The notes under the pieces: model-generated | Seen by the model: only the letters and a program-made list of their open reading frames with translations | Databases searched by the model: none | What the model was told of the DNA's origin: nothing | Shown here: piece after piece, positions 11,567 through 24,589 of the stretch | Numbering within the stretch: the first letter of the stretch is position 1 | How the letters are laid out: each line of letters begins with the position of its first letter | From: Ryuthela nishihirai | Taxonomy: Eukaryota; Arthropoda; Arachnida; Araneae; Heptathelidae | NCBI GenBank assembly: GCA_038380435.1 | Contig: JAWZYU010000057.1 | Location: forward strand, 558,001-622,000 | Reading direction: 5' to 3' | DNA: 64,000 bases | Translations under genes and position numbers: made by a program

Positions 11567-12101
11567 GTAGCGCGCCAGGATAGTGATCTGTAGTTCCCAG
11601 GTTCGAGTCCCAGCCGGGTGAGCGTTGAGATTTATCTCCGCAAAATTCCACGCCCTGTCCACGGTCAGTAGGGACACCGATGGGCTTGGAAAGGCCGCCG
11701 TCCGTCGGATGGGACGTTAAGCCGTGGCCCCGTGTGCGGGAGAGCCATACCCTGTGCACGTTAAAGAACTCGCTGGATGGCCATGACGGGAGGCTACCAT
11801 CTGTCTCTCAACAGCTGTTACAGTGGGTGCCCTCCCCCAACCTTCTCTGAGACTTCGGGGTCCATGTGACCTGGCCATTTAGCCCATGGTGTGCAAAAAA
11901 GTGCCGCTCAGAGATAAAACAACCTAACATTAAAGAACATGCTAGATGGCCTTGACGGGAGGCTACCATCTGTTTCCCAACAGCTGTTACAGTGGGTCCC
12001 GTCCCCCAACCTTCTCTGAGCCTTCGGGATCCTTGTGGCCTGGCCATTTAGCTCCTGGTGTGTAAAAAATTGCCACTCAGAAGTAAAACAATCCAGTCCA
12101 A
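11567..12101 (+). mobile_element. SINE-A with duplicated 3' module
   Basis: The head begins inside the tRNA-like part (GTAGCGCGCCAGG; box B GGTTCGAGTCC). The common body and tail follow. After AAAACAACCTAAC at about 11,925 the 3' module (TTAAAGAACAT ... GTAAAACAATCC) starts again, so the tail is present twice. The module copies are diverged, which suggests an old insertion. No clear target-site duplication was found. Confidence 0.9.
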
Positions 12102-13309
12102 TTACCTGATTTATAGACGACTATTACTAAAATATCCCAAAGTCATCATTTGTTGAATGGAGGTTCCAACTTTCTCTCAGCTACCAGGGTCCAGTTGCAA
12201 TGACATTTTGTCCATTATGTAAATTTATCTTTTCTGCTGCTTTTTATATTTTTTTTATCGATTTACTCGATCGCATATGTAGAGATAAGGAGTGTCTAAA
12301 AGAGAAGAGAGCTAGGTTCCATAGGCTTAATGTAAACTTTTCGATTGCAGCGCCCTCTAAATATGGCAAATTCGTGCATTGCAGCGAAGCCACCTAGCCA
12401 GGGAGAGGAGCCAGTACCTTGCGTTATTTTTCCACCGCCCAGCAAGGTTTTCAATAGCTTACACCACGTCACTAATTTTAAATTCACTTTAGCTCTGTTC
12501 AAAGTGTTCATTTCCTAAATTTTACCATTATAATTTTATTCTTACAAGGATTAGTTAAAATTATTTTCTTTAATAAAATCCCATTTTGTAAAACAGGTAG
12601 TAGCTATGCTCAAGAAAAGAATTTTAATATTTTGAACATTCTACAATGCTCAATATATTATAATAAATTGAAATTTATGGCTCTATGCGAGAGAACTTGT
12701 TTTGTTTAATTACATTTTATAGAATTTTAGATATTTTCAATAAAACTCATATCGAGTTTCTTACTTGTATAAATTGTCAATAGATGGCAGCAGGCACTTC
12801 TCATATCAACCATAAAAAATTTACTATTAGAACAAACTGCAGACACCTATATACATCGATATGCTCCAGAGAACACAAAACTGCAACATACATTAACTTA
12901 CAGGTTCCCAAGATGATTAAATATATTAATTTACATATTAATTTTAAAAATTCTGCAAATTTACTCAAAATAAACATACAACGGTTTTTCCAGGTATCGT
13001 AAAATGTGTTCCTGAACGGGATAAAACACTCATTTAATAACTTTAGAGTCAGCTACCACTGTGCCAAACAGCCATGGCTGTTAGACATTTGGAAACACTG
13101 GTTAAATCGCAATATACATACCAAGAGTAAGACAAACCATAGCTGCATTGGGCTAAAATGATTGCACTGCGCATGCGCAGATTGACCCTTACAGTTGCTT
13201 TTGTGCCTGTACATCAATTTGCCACATTCAGCTTCGGTAAAATTCCGCAGAACGGCGCCACTTACGATTGTGCAAAGTTAGCCTTCTTCTCCTTAGACCT
13301 TCTTTGGTA
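12102..13309. other. AT-rich region without recognised feature
   Basis: Frames on both strands are short, and none resembles a known domain. No repeat shared with the rest of the window was noticed. Confidence 0.5.
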
Positions 13310-14290
13310 GAGATCTAATGAACATTACGATTATAAGGAAACACTAGGACTTGTAATAATTTATTTAAACTTTCTGCAGGTAGCGTTATGAAAAATAAAT
13401 ATCTTAAAGGTAACAGAAATAAGAAACATGAGTTTTACTCTATTGTATTCCATTTGGATGGTAAATTAAAAAAATAAAGCCTGTTTGAGCTGAAGCCAAA
13501 TTTAGTCTAACTTATTTTGAATCGCAACGAAAAATCTCATTTATCTCTACAACCAAAAATATGTATATCTACAAAAGAAAAGGCAGATAGACAACAAATT
13601 AAAATCAGTAACTGCTTTTTGAAATAATATTATTATAAAAATTAAGCTTTAGTATAACATTCTCCCTTTTAATAACATTAGTTTGCAATAGATCTGCATC
13701 TAGGAAAAAAGAAAGGATTGGGGTTGGGGATAGAAGGAAAGAATAAATCGAACGGAAAAAAAAGAAAAGAAGAAATTTGAGAAAGAATAAAATAATCAAA
13801 TCTTATTTCCATTATTTTAGATGCTAAATTTCCATTGCAGTATAACTGCTCGCCTCTTTCCTTTTACAAGTCTTTAAAATATAAGTATTGAAATGTGATA
13901 TAAGAATTGATATAAGAATCAAAGTTTTATCAATTTTTTTTACTCTATTACCTTTAATAGCATTATCAAAGGGGGATGACACTCTTGCAAATTCCTCCCC
14001 TTACATCCGGTCCTAGTTTGGAATAATGTACATTAAGTGATAAAAGTACGCAATTTATCATTTTTAATATTTGGAACGAAACCTTTATAAGGGGTCGTCC
14101 GCAAATTCCCCAATTCTGTTATACCTGAATTAACCATTCCCCCAGCCAACTTCATCTTATATAACAATACGTTCTCATGAGGGGAATTCTACATACACAC
14201 CACTTCCGGTTTATGAACAGAAAATTTTATTATTGTTATGAATTTTTTTTAGTAGGAAATCTTCAGCGTGAATTCAAAAGAATGTTTCGC
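13310..14290 (+). repeat. Interspersed repeat family R2, copy 1
   Basis: Shares ordered blocks with 16,010-16,900, 37,150-37,350 and 39,440-39,590: CTTGTAATAATTTATTTAAA, then TTCCATTGCAGTATAACTGC, then GGTCGTCCGCAAATTCCCCA, then CATGAGGGGAATTC. It is noncoding. The GTCCGNAAATT block recalls a motif common at arthropod repeat ends, but I cannot assign a class. Confidence 0.7.
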
Positions 14291-14520
14291 AACAAAAATT
14301 CATAGATAAATTAATTAATTGCAAAAGTATAAAACCGCATCATATGACATAAATTCAACTAACACAAATCCTTATCTTCATCAGTATGAAGCTAAATCAT
14401 CAAAAGATTATATTGCGTATTATCTAACAATACATCAAATAGTCCTATTACAATTCTTACAGACTCCATTCAAAGCATAGAGGAAAAGATTTTAAATATT
14501 ATTAATTATTATTTATTACT
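14291..14520. other. AT-rich spacer
   Basis: Nothing recognised. Confidence 0.5.
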
Positions 14521-14660
14521 CTACCGAGTAAGGCATGGATGTATATGTTTTCTGCTGAGGTTCTTCCATCCTCTCAGATCTTCTACTTTGGCATATAAAC
14601 TGACAGGCACCTGTCAGACCTCTGTGACAAGCAGCTGCTTGAGGGAGTATTTCTTTATTT
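14521..14660 (+). mobile_element. SINE-B, head missing
   Basis: Starts at ACCGAGTAAGGCATGG, just after the box B position, and runs to the tail GAGGGAGTATTTCTTTATTTT. Moderately diverged. Confidence 0.85.
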
Positions 14661-15307
14661 TAACACATCAAAAAGAGGCTTAATTTTCCAATTAGGTGTG
14701 GTAGAATTTCATGTGGCGGAGTATTACATCTGCGAGCATAGAACTCACTTGGGTGTGGCCTCTTTTCATTGGTTGATTATCTTCTCTGATCTTCAGATTT
14801 TGCTTCTGCAATATTTATCCGAAACGGAGAACAAATGAATGATGATATTCAAATTTCGTCTCTCTTATACACCACTCTCTTTAATACAGCCAGGCTGAAA
14901 AGTTTATGTCATATTTCTTCATTTTCACACGTGACAGATAAAATTGTTTATGTACGATTGGTGTAGAGGAAGAACTGTCTTGAGCCAGGTGGCATCCGAA
15001 CCCACGGCCTCCTGATGACACGTCACAGCACGTGGATTTAATTAATATTTATCAGACGGAAAAAAAATCCTGCATTTATCTCTTAAAACAAAAAACAAAA
15101 TACTGAATATTTCTTCCCCTACGGAAGTGAAAGAACAAATCAAATCTTTACTGTGAAAATAACACGTGTTCACCATCAAAATATTGAGCTTAATTGTGCA
15201 ATTGCGCCCCCCCTCTCACTCCTCCCCTCCATCGATTTTGTTTTTCCAGAACAGAGCCTGGCTACACTTAAAACGAATACTGTTGAAACATATGGACCTC
15301 AGTTGGA
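14661..15307. other. Spacer with a possible relic tRNA-like box
   Basis: Near 14,990-15,010 the minus strand reads GTGGGTTCGGATGCC, which resembles a box B. This may be a very old SINE, but nothing else supports it. A C-rich patch lies at about 15,206. Confidence 0.35.
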
Positions 15308-15669
15308 AGCGCGCCAAGATCGTGATCTGTAGTTCCCAGGTTTGAGTCCGAGCTGGGTCACCGTTGAGATTTATCTCCGCAAAACTCCCCGCCCTGCCCA
15401 CGGTCATTAGGGTACACCGATAGGCTTGGAAAGGCCACCGTCCGTCGGATGGGACGTTAAGCCGTGGCCCCGTGTGCGGGAGAGCCATACCCTGTGCACG
15501 TTAAAGAACACGCTGGATGGCATTGACGGGAGGCTACCATCTGTCTCCCAACAGCTGTTCCAGTGGTTCCTCCCCCAACCTTCTCTGAGCCTTCGGGGTC
15601 CATGTGACCTGGCCATTTATCCCACGGTGTTAAAAAAAATGCCTCTCAGAGGTAAACAATCCAATCCAA
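15308..15669 (+). mobile_element. SINE-A, 5'-truncated
   Basis: Begins at AGCGCGCCAAG within the tRNA-like head and continues through the whole body to GGTAAACAATCCAATCCAAT. The first part of box A is missing. Confidence 0.92.
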
Positions 15670-15732
15670 TGCTCAAACATATTAAGGAATAATATAACAA
15701 ATACATCATTACTCTTGCGATCCCTATAATTT

Positions 15733-16010
15733 AACCTGATGATGTCATTTCCTGCTTCACTAGTGTATACGATGTGTGGGCATGTCAGTACTCAATTACG
15801 TTTCTCCTAACGGCTAACGGAGCGGCTAACGTATTCACGATAACAAATACACAGCATCGATGTATTATGAACAAGACTTCAATTCAATATACTGAAAAGG
15901 AATCCCCAACGCAAACACGAAATGAGGATATTTTTTGGAGAATTAGATACAGAAATTCGTATATCCAATTCCGTAAGAATTTTCTAAAGAAGTCCTTGAT
16001 GAAATGGAAA
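15733..16010 (+). repeat. R1 left end
   Basis: Bases 15,733-15,813 (GATGATGTCATTTCCTGCTT ... GTTTCTCCTAAC) are the inverted counterpart of 33,730-33,810, just outside the large palindrome. From 15,836 the sequence continues with the R1 block ACGATAACAAATACACAGC, seen inverted near 35,220. This is a fragment joined directly to an R2 copy. Confidence 0.7.
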
Positions 16011-16900
16011 TAAGAATACTTGTAATAATTTATTTAAATTTTCTTTAAGTGGCATTAGGAAGGAAAAGTAATCTTAATGAAAACAGAAATAAAAATCATG
16101 GATTTTTTATTGAAGTCTGCTGGTGAATTGTTTAGGCTAATTTTTTTACCATCTCAAATAAAAATCAAGAAAATAAAACAAGGAGTTTAAGAAAGGATGA
16201 AATTAAACTATTAAATCATATTTACATTATTATTTAACATGGAATTTCCACTGCAGTATAACTGCTCCCATCTTTACTTTTACAAATTTTTAAAAATTAC
16301 GCTTCAAATGTGCATTACAAAATAGACAAAGATTTATCAATTTTATTTGCCTCTATTACCTATAATATAATAAAAATAAAATACCCCCTCAAGCAGCTGC
16401 TTGCCATAGAGGTCTGAAAGGAGCCTGTCAGTTTATATGCCATAGTAGAAGGTCTGAGAGGATGGCAGAACCTCAGCAGAAAAACGACACAAACAGCCAA
16501 GCCTTGCACCGGGACTCGAACCCAGGTCCCTTTGATCAGTAGCCAAGCGCGCTAACCACTCGCATTCTCTCATGTCGCAAATAGACATGGCCCCCTTACA
16601 GCACCCCCCCCCCCTCTAAAATCCGGTCCTCTTTTGGAAAAAATATGTATTAAGTTATAAAAGTACTCAATTTATCATTTTTAATATTTTGAACGAAATC
16701 TTTGTAAGGGATGGTCCGTAAATTACCCAATTCTCTTATAGATGAATCCACCATTCCCCCTCTAGATTGATCTTATGTAACAATACCTAACACATGAGGG
16801 GAATTCACCCCCTTCCTGTTTTTACACATACACGTTATATTATTGTTACGAATTTTTAACAGGAAATCTTGAGCGTGAGTTCCAAAGAATGTGAATCATC
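16010..16900 (+). repeat. R2 repeat split by a SINE-B
   Basis: Collinear with 13,346-14,290. The middle is interrupted at 16,375-16,575 by a minus-strand SINE-B. Confidence 0.75.
16375..16575 (-). mobile_element. SINE-B, nearly full length
   Basis: Read on the minus strand it has GCGAGTGGTTAGCGCGC (box A region), GGTTCGAGTCC (box B), the body and the tail GAGGGGGTATTTTATTTTTA. It is inserted in R2. No clear duplication was seen. Confidence 0.92.
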
Positions 16901-16907
16901 CAATGTG

Positions 16908-17560
16908 AACTGCTCCACCACCGAGTAGGAAGCCCTCGCTATAAAATTTTGCAATCAGCCATTTCAAAAATTATCTCTATGGTCGCCGATTCACAGTCGT
17001 ATTTGATCACTTCCCCTTGTCATAATTAATGAAATCTTAAAGACTTTTCTAACAGATTAGAGAAGTGGAACCTCACATTTCAGGATTATGATACCGATGT
17101 CGTTTATTACCCATGGGAACACAATATCCTCGCCGATACCCTGTCAGGAAACATACATGAGAAGGACAAACACCCTCCCAGCCAATTAGGAGACTGATCC
17201 CTGCTGAGGGAGATGCAGATGGAGGACCCTGCCCTCAGGGGGATTATAGAGCATTGGAAGGTGAAAACACTAGCCTTTCCACGAACGCCCCTGACCCTTT
17301 CTACATGAAAGAGGAGTCCTCTTTCATTTGGACCAACAAAGCCCTAGCACTGACGTCACAGATCAACTGGTAGTACTGATCAGTCTAAGAGACAAAATTT
17401 CAAAATTGTGTCACGATAACCCTTGTTCTGGTCCTCTGGTTCGGGACAAACCACAACAGAGAGCTATATCCAACTAATATTGGTCAGGAATGTACTCATG
17501 ACATTTCCAACTATGTACAGACATGCATTTGCTGTCTGCAAAGGCGTGGATATTAGTAAA
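16908..17560 (+). pseudogene. Ty3/gypsy RNase H and integrase zinc-finger remnant
   Basis: In shifting frames the strand reads NCSTTE and EALAIKF, then FKNYLYGRRFTVVFDH, then KWNLTFQDYDTDVVYYP and ILADTLSGN. These are ordered hallmarks of the RNase H end of gypsy pol. Further on, LRDKISKLCHDNPCSG, YWSGMY and CTDMH/QTCICC blocks match the HHCC zinc-binding start of gypsy integrase. Stops (TAG at about 16,936) and frame changes show it is dead. No LTRs could be assigned. The integrase core and the rest of pol are absent. Confidence 0.75.
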
Positions 17561-18396
17561 AGTCAAAGGGAAAAAATTTCTGACCCACCCCCCTTTACAG
17601 TGCACCGAACGAAGGTCAAAGAAGGACAAGGACATCTCGATACAATAGACCTGCACATTGCAATAACGGAAGGCGTAATGTTGATAAATATAGCACGTTA
17701 TATTTATACCAAAATTTCTAAAAATTCAATTAGTAGTTATTTATGTTTAAAAATCTGGTAAATAATTTTCAAATATTCTCGATTATTTTAATAAAATCTT
17801 ATGAATAAATAATTCTATTTTAAATGCTTTTAAAGAGCTACCTTTGGCTTTAATTTTAAACAAATTATATCCTTGAATTTTAATGCATAATTAATATCTC
17901 TCCTTTCTTCCCTCCTTTTACTCAAGGCTGTCCAGGCCTGGTCTATCAAGGTGGCTTTGACCGAACGCCTCAATCCCAGAACAAACTGAGAATCGGAGCC
18001 AGAAGACAACGACAGGATTTGGAACGTCGAGACACTAGAACCACGTCACGGGCCATTTCGCCCGAGCAGCGCCCACACTACCATGAGCCACTGCCGCCCC
18101 GCCAGCTCCAAATGCACCACTTCAATGACTGCACACACTCGTATTCATTATGTCACTGTGGCACAAATGGTAGAGTCACTGTTCTCCTCATTGCCCCTCG
18201 CTTGTTACGAGGTCACCAAACACGCTGACTGACTGCACCACCTCCACTGCCGTAGCGGCCACCGCCATATACACGAGATTAATGTTGGTGTCGAGATTAA
18301 GAGATTCCTACAGGAGCGAACTTCAGAGCTTTTCGGGCATGCCGCCCATCAAAAGGGGACATCTAAGCGATCAAGCCGTCCCAGCTACCGTCCTTA
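17561..18396. other. Unassigned region before the palindrome
   Basis: AT-rich to about 17,910, then markedly more GC-rich (17,930-18,396). The GC-rich part has short frames (18,019-18,228 and from 18,282) without a recognisable domain. It could be leftover internal sequence of the gypsy element just upstream; that is only inferred from position. Confidence 0.35.
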
Positions 18397-18668
18397 CCGC
18401 TCTAGATGTCGCTGCCCAGAAATGGAAGATTCAGCGAATTCTGAGATGTTCCAATGCACGAAAACTGAATTCTACGGAGTGGACGACATGCACGTCGACA
18501 GCTTTTTCTTCTGGGCGAATCTGCGCAATAGTCATTAACCCGCCCACATATGCACAACAGAAGTTCGATCAGCGCAGAAATCCAGCTATTTCGAAGGGCC
18601 CTCAGAAAAATTGCAAAGCCTGTATTCTGATTCTTTGACATACTAATTAACATTAGTTAGGAGAAACG
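18397..18668 (+). repeat. Direct repeat DR1 flanking the palindrome
   Basis: 272 bp starting ACCGCTCTAGATGTCG and ending GTTAGGAGAAACG. The partner at 33,472-33,743 is in the same orientation and about 95% similar by eye. The unit has a partly open frame (cysteine-containing, about 80 codons) that is intact in the right copy (33,465-33,713) but shifted by one T here. I do not recognise it as a protein. Confidence 0.88.
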
Positions 18669-18899
18669 TAAGTAGTTTCATCACACCATACGAATTCCCC
18701 TTTGCACAGTGCTTCCCCCCCCTATGACGTCACCGACCGGAAATTGACCTGTGCTGGTCCACATTGCCTTTTGGCCCCTATGCTGCAATCAACAGGAAAT
18801 TGACCCTGGCGTCGCAACTGTCGTGGCATTAATAATTCATAATTAATAATTCGTAATTAAAAATTCTTCCCCCTTTTAACCCCTAGTGCTATCTAGTTT

Positions 18900-19640
18900 T
18901 TAACTCTAATTTTAAGTCCTCCTTCTCGAATAGTCTCGATTTTCCTTTATTTCAGACTTACCTTTTATTTTAAAACCTCGAATTTGCAAACCCCCTGGTT
19001 GAGCTATATTTTAACCCCCCCCCCTTCTCGAATAGTCTCGATTTTTCTTTATTTCAGACTTACCTTTTATTTTAAAACCTCGATTTTGCAAACCCCCCTG
19101 GTTGAGCTATATTTTAAGTCTTCCTTCTCGAATATTCTCGATTTTTCTTTATTTCAGAATAACCTTTTATTTTAAAACCTCGATTTTGCAAACCCCCTGG
19201 TTGACCTATATTTTAAGCTCCCCTTCTCGAATAGTCTCGATTTTTCTTTATTTCAGACTCACCTTTCATTTTAAGCCCTCTTCATAGACCCCACCCCTAC
19301 GGGTTGACCTATATTTTAAGCCCCCCCCCTTCTCGAATAGTCTCGATTTTTCTTTATTTCAGACCCCCCAATGGTTGACCTATATTTTAAGCCCTACCTA
19401 TATTTTAAGTCATGGATTTTGCAAACCCCCTGGTCGACCCACCTATATTTTAAGACCCCCCTTCTCCAATAGTCTCGATTTTTCTTTATTTTAAAACCTC
19501 GATTTTGCAAACCCCTGGTTGACCCACCCATATTTTAAGCTCCCCTTCTCGAATAGTCTCGATTTTTCTTGATTAGACCCCTACCCATATTTTAAGCCCT
19601 ACCTATATTTTAAGCCCCCTCCTTCCCACTGATTTCAAGT
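18900..19640. repeat. About 100-bp minisatellite, left arm
   Basis: TTCTCGAATAGTCTCGATTT recurs at about 18,924, 19,026, 19,126 and 19,225 and later with irregular spacing. Between these are CTTTATTTCAGA, CCTCGATTTTGCAAACCCC and GGTTGACCTATATTTTAAG blocks. The mirrored array is at 32,600-33,310. Confidence 0.9.
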
Positions 19641-19960
19641 CTCAGAATAATTCCACAGAAAAGGATGACACAAGTCTCAATTGTAAAAACACCTCCAAAA
19701 AGACCCACCATGGTTGACCTATATTTTAAACCCTACCTATATTTTAAGCCCTGGATTTTGCATACCCCCTGGTTGACATATATTTTAAGCCCGGGATTTT
19801 GCAAACCCTCCTGGTTGACCTATATTTTAAACCCTACCTATATTTTAAGCCCCCTCCTTCCCACGGATTTCAAGTCTCAGAATAATTCCACAGAAAAGGA
19901 TGACACAAGTCTCAATTGTAAAAATCAACTCTCAAAGTTGTATTCTTATTAATTAAAACC
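19640..19960. repeat. Tandem block of about 235 bp, two copies, left arm
   Basis: Units begin ATTTCAAGTCTCAGAATAAT and contain AAAGGATGACACAAGTCTCA. There are two copies here, while the right arm (32,030-32,600) has three, an expansion specific to one arm. Confidence 0.85.
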
Positions 19961-21875
19961 CTTTCTATTAAAAGTTACCTCTATTAAAAATCTTTTGGTG
20001 TTCATTTTGCCAGGACTGCTAAACGATTCCCTTTTATTAAAATTTCAATTCTTTGGGATTCATTTTTTCCACCCCCGGTAACCGATCCCCTAGTAAATAA
20101 AAACTCTCACTCACCTTTATTAAAATCTTCCAGCGCTCGTAATAAATCAGTTTAATCGGGAAAAAAAATCATTCCATCGCTAGCGTACCTCAACGTTAAT
20201 TTCGGGAAAAAGTCTCATCGGATCCAAGGTCCACGTATTTTACTAGAAGAATGACACAGTAACTGTTCCACAGAAAAATTAATAAAATTTGGTTTAAATT
20301 ATTCGTAGGACTTGTATATAAGATCTAGCTTTAGACGTTCACCAGTCTTAAAGTTTTCAAAGACCGTTATCAGTGTATCGGAAATCGTACATTTCCTGTT
20401 GACATCCTTCAGATCGTTTATCCGTGGGTAGCAACAGCACTTTCGCCACATCACACGATATGGTGCAATCCTTTATCAGCTGGAAGATCAAAAGGTCAAA
20501 TGTCCAGCGCTTCACTGTGTCTGCATTTGACACTGATAAGGTTTAAAAATAGATGTTTCCTAAAATCCACATTGCCTTCTCAGATTGGACTTTGAACCCT
20601 ATGTCGCAACCGACCATATTTTAAGTCCTCTTCATAGAACCCCTGGTTGACTTATATTTTAAGTCACTTTCTCGAATTTTCTGGTTTTTCCCCTGTTTAA
20701 CCCATATTTTAAGCCCTCCCCTCTTTAAACCAAATCAGTTTTTGCGCATTTAATCGGTGTCATCCAACGTCCATACTATTTTTAGTACGTCTCCTGTATT
20801 TAAAAAAAAAATATTGGCTTTCGTCGCCGTATTTGAACGCGCTACCTCAGTACCGATAGCTGAAGCGTCATCGCCAAGGCGCGGATTTTTGCGGAGATAA
20901 ATCTCAACTCTGGCCCTGCTATCCGCTCGACAATATTTGCTACTGATAAAACGATTTCCTTCATTAAAAATAAAAACTAATTAAATAATGGGGTATCACT
21001 GGGAAAATACTGGGAAGAACCCAAACTGATTTCGTGCTAAAACATCTCCAGATTTCAGCTTACTTGAAAAACTATTGTTAGAAATGAACCAGTGACTTGA
21101 ATCACTCAACTTCCATAAGAATACACAATTATGGTACAGTGTCGGGAAGAAATATGTTTCAACGAAATTCAATTGCATGTATTACGATCAGAAAAATAAT
21201 TTAGTGGACAAAGTTTAAAATAGTTATTAAATGGTACCTTACAGTGCAAGTGCGCTTCAGGCGAAAAGCCTCCCCTTCGAACACTGCACCCCGTTTTTCC
21301 GAAGTAACTGTGTCACAAGTCTTCCTACATCATCCCTAAACAGAGAATCGGATTCAATGTGCAAGAAGATCAAGACCTCATTTGAAGGAGCACATAGTGG
21401 ATACTGTACTCCATAGTGAAATGAACATTGGCCTCTTGCGGGACCTAGTTATATCCCTACTCCAAGAGAATTACTAATGAAAACGTGCTATTGTTAATGT
21501 ATGTAATTCCGGCAAAAAAGGTTTTGTCTGTTTTAGCCACTTTGTATCCTGCAATAGGAAACACTGAACACTTTAACAACTATATACATTTAGAAGAAAA
21601 CACATCAGGTCTAATTTTCCCTTTAACAATAAATCAAATATCTAAATTCGAAAAAATTAACATTTCTGTCTGGATACGAGAAAGAGATGTTCCCACTCTA
21701 CATCACACCATTCAGATTTAAAGCGCACGCAAATCTCCTACTGTTATCAGACGATGAAAAGCAGCATTATTGTTCCATTAAGAATTTGTTTCTATGAAAT
21801 TCAAAGGGAGAATGCTGTTTTCCATATTATAGGGAATGCAATTAATACATTCCTTGCAGAAGGCTGTCCTTTAGG

Positions 21876-22208
21876 TTATGAAATAATCTTATTAGAACGC
21901 TTAAAATTGAGATGACACACATTAGCTCCTCGGAGAAGCGCTAGCGGGTAGAAGACTATACCCGTGTAATGAAAATATTCATTCGACATAAAAAACCTAC
22001 GCCAATATCGCGTGCACTGACGTGCTCCTCTTAGCTGATGTGTTTGGTGGCAGATACTGACCCCTGCTATGTTTACACAGCTCCTGCCTTCATACCTGAA
22101 GATGACAAATACTAGAGTTGATAACCTACAATGTACCTTTTTGGAAGGCATACGAGGAGGAATTTCGGTGATATGCAGACAACGAGCATTTAGAATGAAA
22201 AACTGCAA
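21876..22208 (-). other. Unrecognised 110-codon frame, identical in both arms
   Basis: This frame (starts MQFFILNARC, ends SNKIIS) has an identical translation at 29,727-30,059 in the right arm. Composition is ordinary with no signal peptide, repeats or known motif. Its preservation is explained by the generally high identity of this part of the arms (20,996-22,208 against 29,727-30,939 with no indel), so it is not evidence of a gene. Confidence 0.2.
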
Positions 22209-23019
22209 GTTTGCTTTACTGTCATATAAACCTGAAAAGAGATGAAATGGGTAGCACTTTACCCATGATACACCCTGTGACTAGGTCGTTAAATCAAATT
22301 ACATGCATAAACGAAAATTAGAAAAACAACGAAATGGTTGGTAAATTCAATGAGAATCACTAAAATGTAAAGAGTTTTGGAATATCTGTAAATGCACACA
22401 CATTTCAGTGGATAGGTGAATATTTTCACAATTCTTTGGAAGTGGAAGGCACAATAACTGTAAAACATACTCTGATGAGAGAGAAAGTATAAAAATGTAG
22501 TGGGATGGTTGTAAAAAATCGCTGCAAAACAGAAAATTACAACGCAAATACTGTAAGATAGAAAAAAACGACTATTCGACGGTTATTCCAAGCCACTATC
22601 TCACGCTCTTTTCAGATTTCCTGGTTCTATAGTTCCCTGGTACGTAGCGCATAAGTGTGGGTGTAGTTGGCTATTTTTCGTTGCAAACACAAGTTGTTTT
22701 CACTATTAGTTATTTTTCCTGCATGAGAATACACATTTCTATACTACATTGAGTACACACGGATGGACGAATATCACAAAATACTTTGCATATAGAAAAC
22801 ATCAGCAAAGAACCACAGAAGTTTGGAAATTTAAAATCTGAAAACTCAGTGTTTATAAGAAAACAAAAATATTTTCAGTATTCCATGAAAAGTTGAGTAT
22901 CAGAATCAATCCGCTAGACCTGACTTTGCATTCTCTGACTTCAACCACCGATAAAACGTAATGTAAGCTCTCTCGTCGGTTATCCCAAGCCGCTATCTCT
23001 TTTCAGAGTTTCTGGTCCC

Positions 23020-24530
23020 CTCGGTACGTTTGAATAAGTGCAAAAGTGTGGGTGAAAATGGCTATTTTTTGCTGCAAACACAAGTTTTTCGACAAAGGTA
23101 GGGTGTTTCACTACAACCTAACATGGGATTTCATGTGTGTTTAGTTATTTTTCCTATATGAGAATATTTCTAATCCTTCTCACAGACAGCAGGTTAGTTA
23201 CTTCGGATCTAACAAAGCCAAGATTTGAGATCCATAGTACGACATGAACGTTTGTGTTGTTTTCCTACCAAGATCCCGACATCCTCTCACCCCCTTCTAC
23301 TGGGTCGTATGAAAAAATCCTGTAACTGTTGCGACAATTAGCAGCGTGAAGGCGTATTTATTTTTAAAGCAAAGACACACTAATTTCGGACTCGCTAGCT
23401 AGAGAACAATATATTAACTTGCTAAAGTTTGATTTTAACGATCAGATAGTGTATACATAACCGCTTTTTTAGTTCATACTAATATCATTGTCTCATTATA
23501 AGTGATTTCATACAAAGAGATACGCACTATATGTTTCACATTTAAATCTATAGAGATAACGATCACTACCCATGGAACACATCTGTGAAAAAACACGCTA
23601 TGATAGGGTTTGAGAAAGATTTTTAGCCCAGGGGGGGGGGGGGGTGCTGCACTGCAGGAAAGCACATTATCTTTGATATCAGAACCTACATGAAAGTTAT
23701 AATGTTTGGGTTTGAGAAAGATTTTTTAGTTCACGGGGCACCGCATGAATAAGTGCATAAGTGTGGGTGAAGATGGCTATTTTTCGCTGCAAACACAAGT
23801 TTTTCGACAAAGATAGGTGTTTCACTACAATCTAACACGGGATTTCATGTTTGTTTAGTTATTTTTCCTGCATGAGAATATTTCTAATCTATCTCACACA
23901 GAAAGGTTAGTTACTTCTGACCTAACAAAGCCAAGGTTTGAGATCCATAGTAAGACATGAATGTTTGTGTTGTTTCCTACCAAGATCCCGACATCCTCTC
24001 ACATGAAATATTACTGTACTAGGATCTACAAAAATCACTATCCATTACATTAATTTTTTTATTACATTCATGTATTTCACCCCATTTTCCTGTCAAGAGC
24101 TAAAATTATTTGATGAATGAAGGACAAAATATCTTCAAATGCAGTGGATGCATGACAGAATAACTTCAAAATAAGTTCCAATAGCTGAAAAAAAAACTGT
24201 AAAAAATTAGATAAATACACACCGGGAAAGACAGAATTGCTTTCAAAACATTAAAATACCTTAAATGTGTGGCTGAATCACCTCCAAATATCTCCAGCAC
24301 ACTTTTAAAGGAAATATTGTCTCATTATAAGCGATTTCATACAAAGAGATACGCATTCTATGCTTCACATTTAAATCTATAGAGATAACGATCACTGCCC
24401 ATGGAACACATCTGTGAAAAAACACGCTACGATTGGGTTTGAGAAAGATTTTTAGCCCATGGGGGTGCTGCACTGCAAGAAGGCACATTATCTTTGATAT
24501 CAGAACATACGTGAAAGTTATACTGTTTGG
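23020..24530. repeat. Internal duplications of the left arm, with old SINE-B relics
   Basis: 23,035-23,300 and 23,745-24,003 are diverged copies (AAGTGTGGGTGAA, GCAAACACAAGTTTTTCGAC, then TTGAGATCCATAGTA). 23,490-23,740 and 24,310-24,560 are another pair (TCATTATAAG, then GAGATACGCA, then TAAATCTATAGAGATAACGA). 23,230-23,365 reads as a heavily diverged SINE-B tail. The same order appears mirrored in the right arm (27,400-29,280), so these duplications predate the inversion. Confidence 0.8.
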
Positions 24531-24589
24531 GTTTGAGAACGATTCGTTAGTTCACAGGGCACCGCATTACACTAAAGCACACTGTCTTG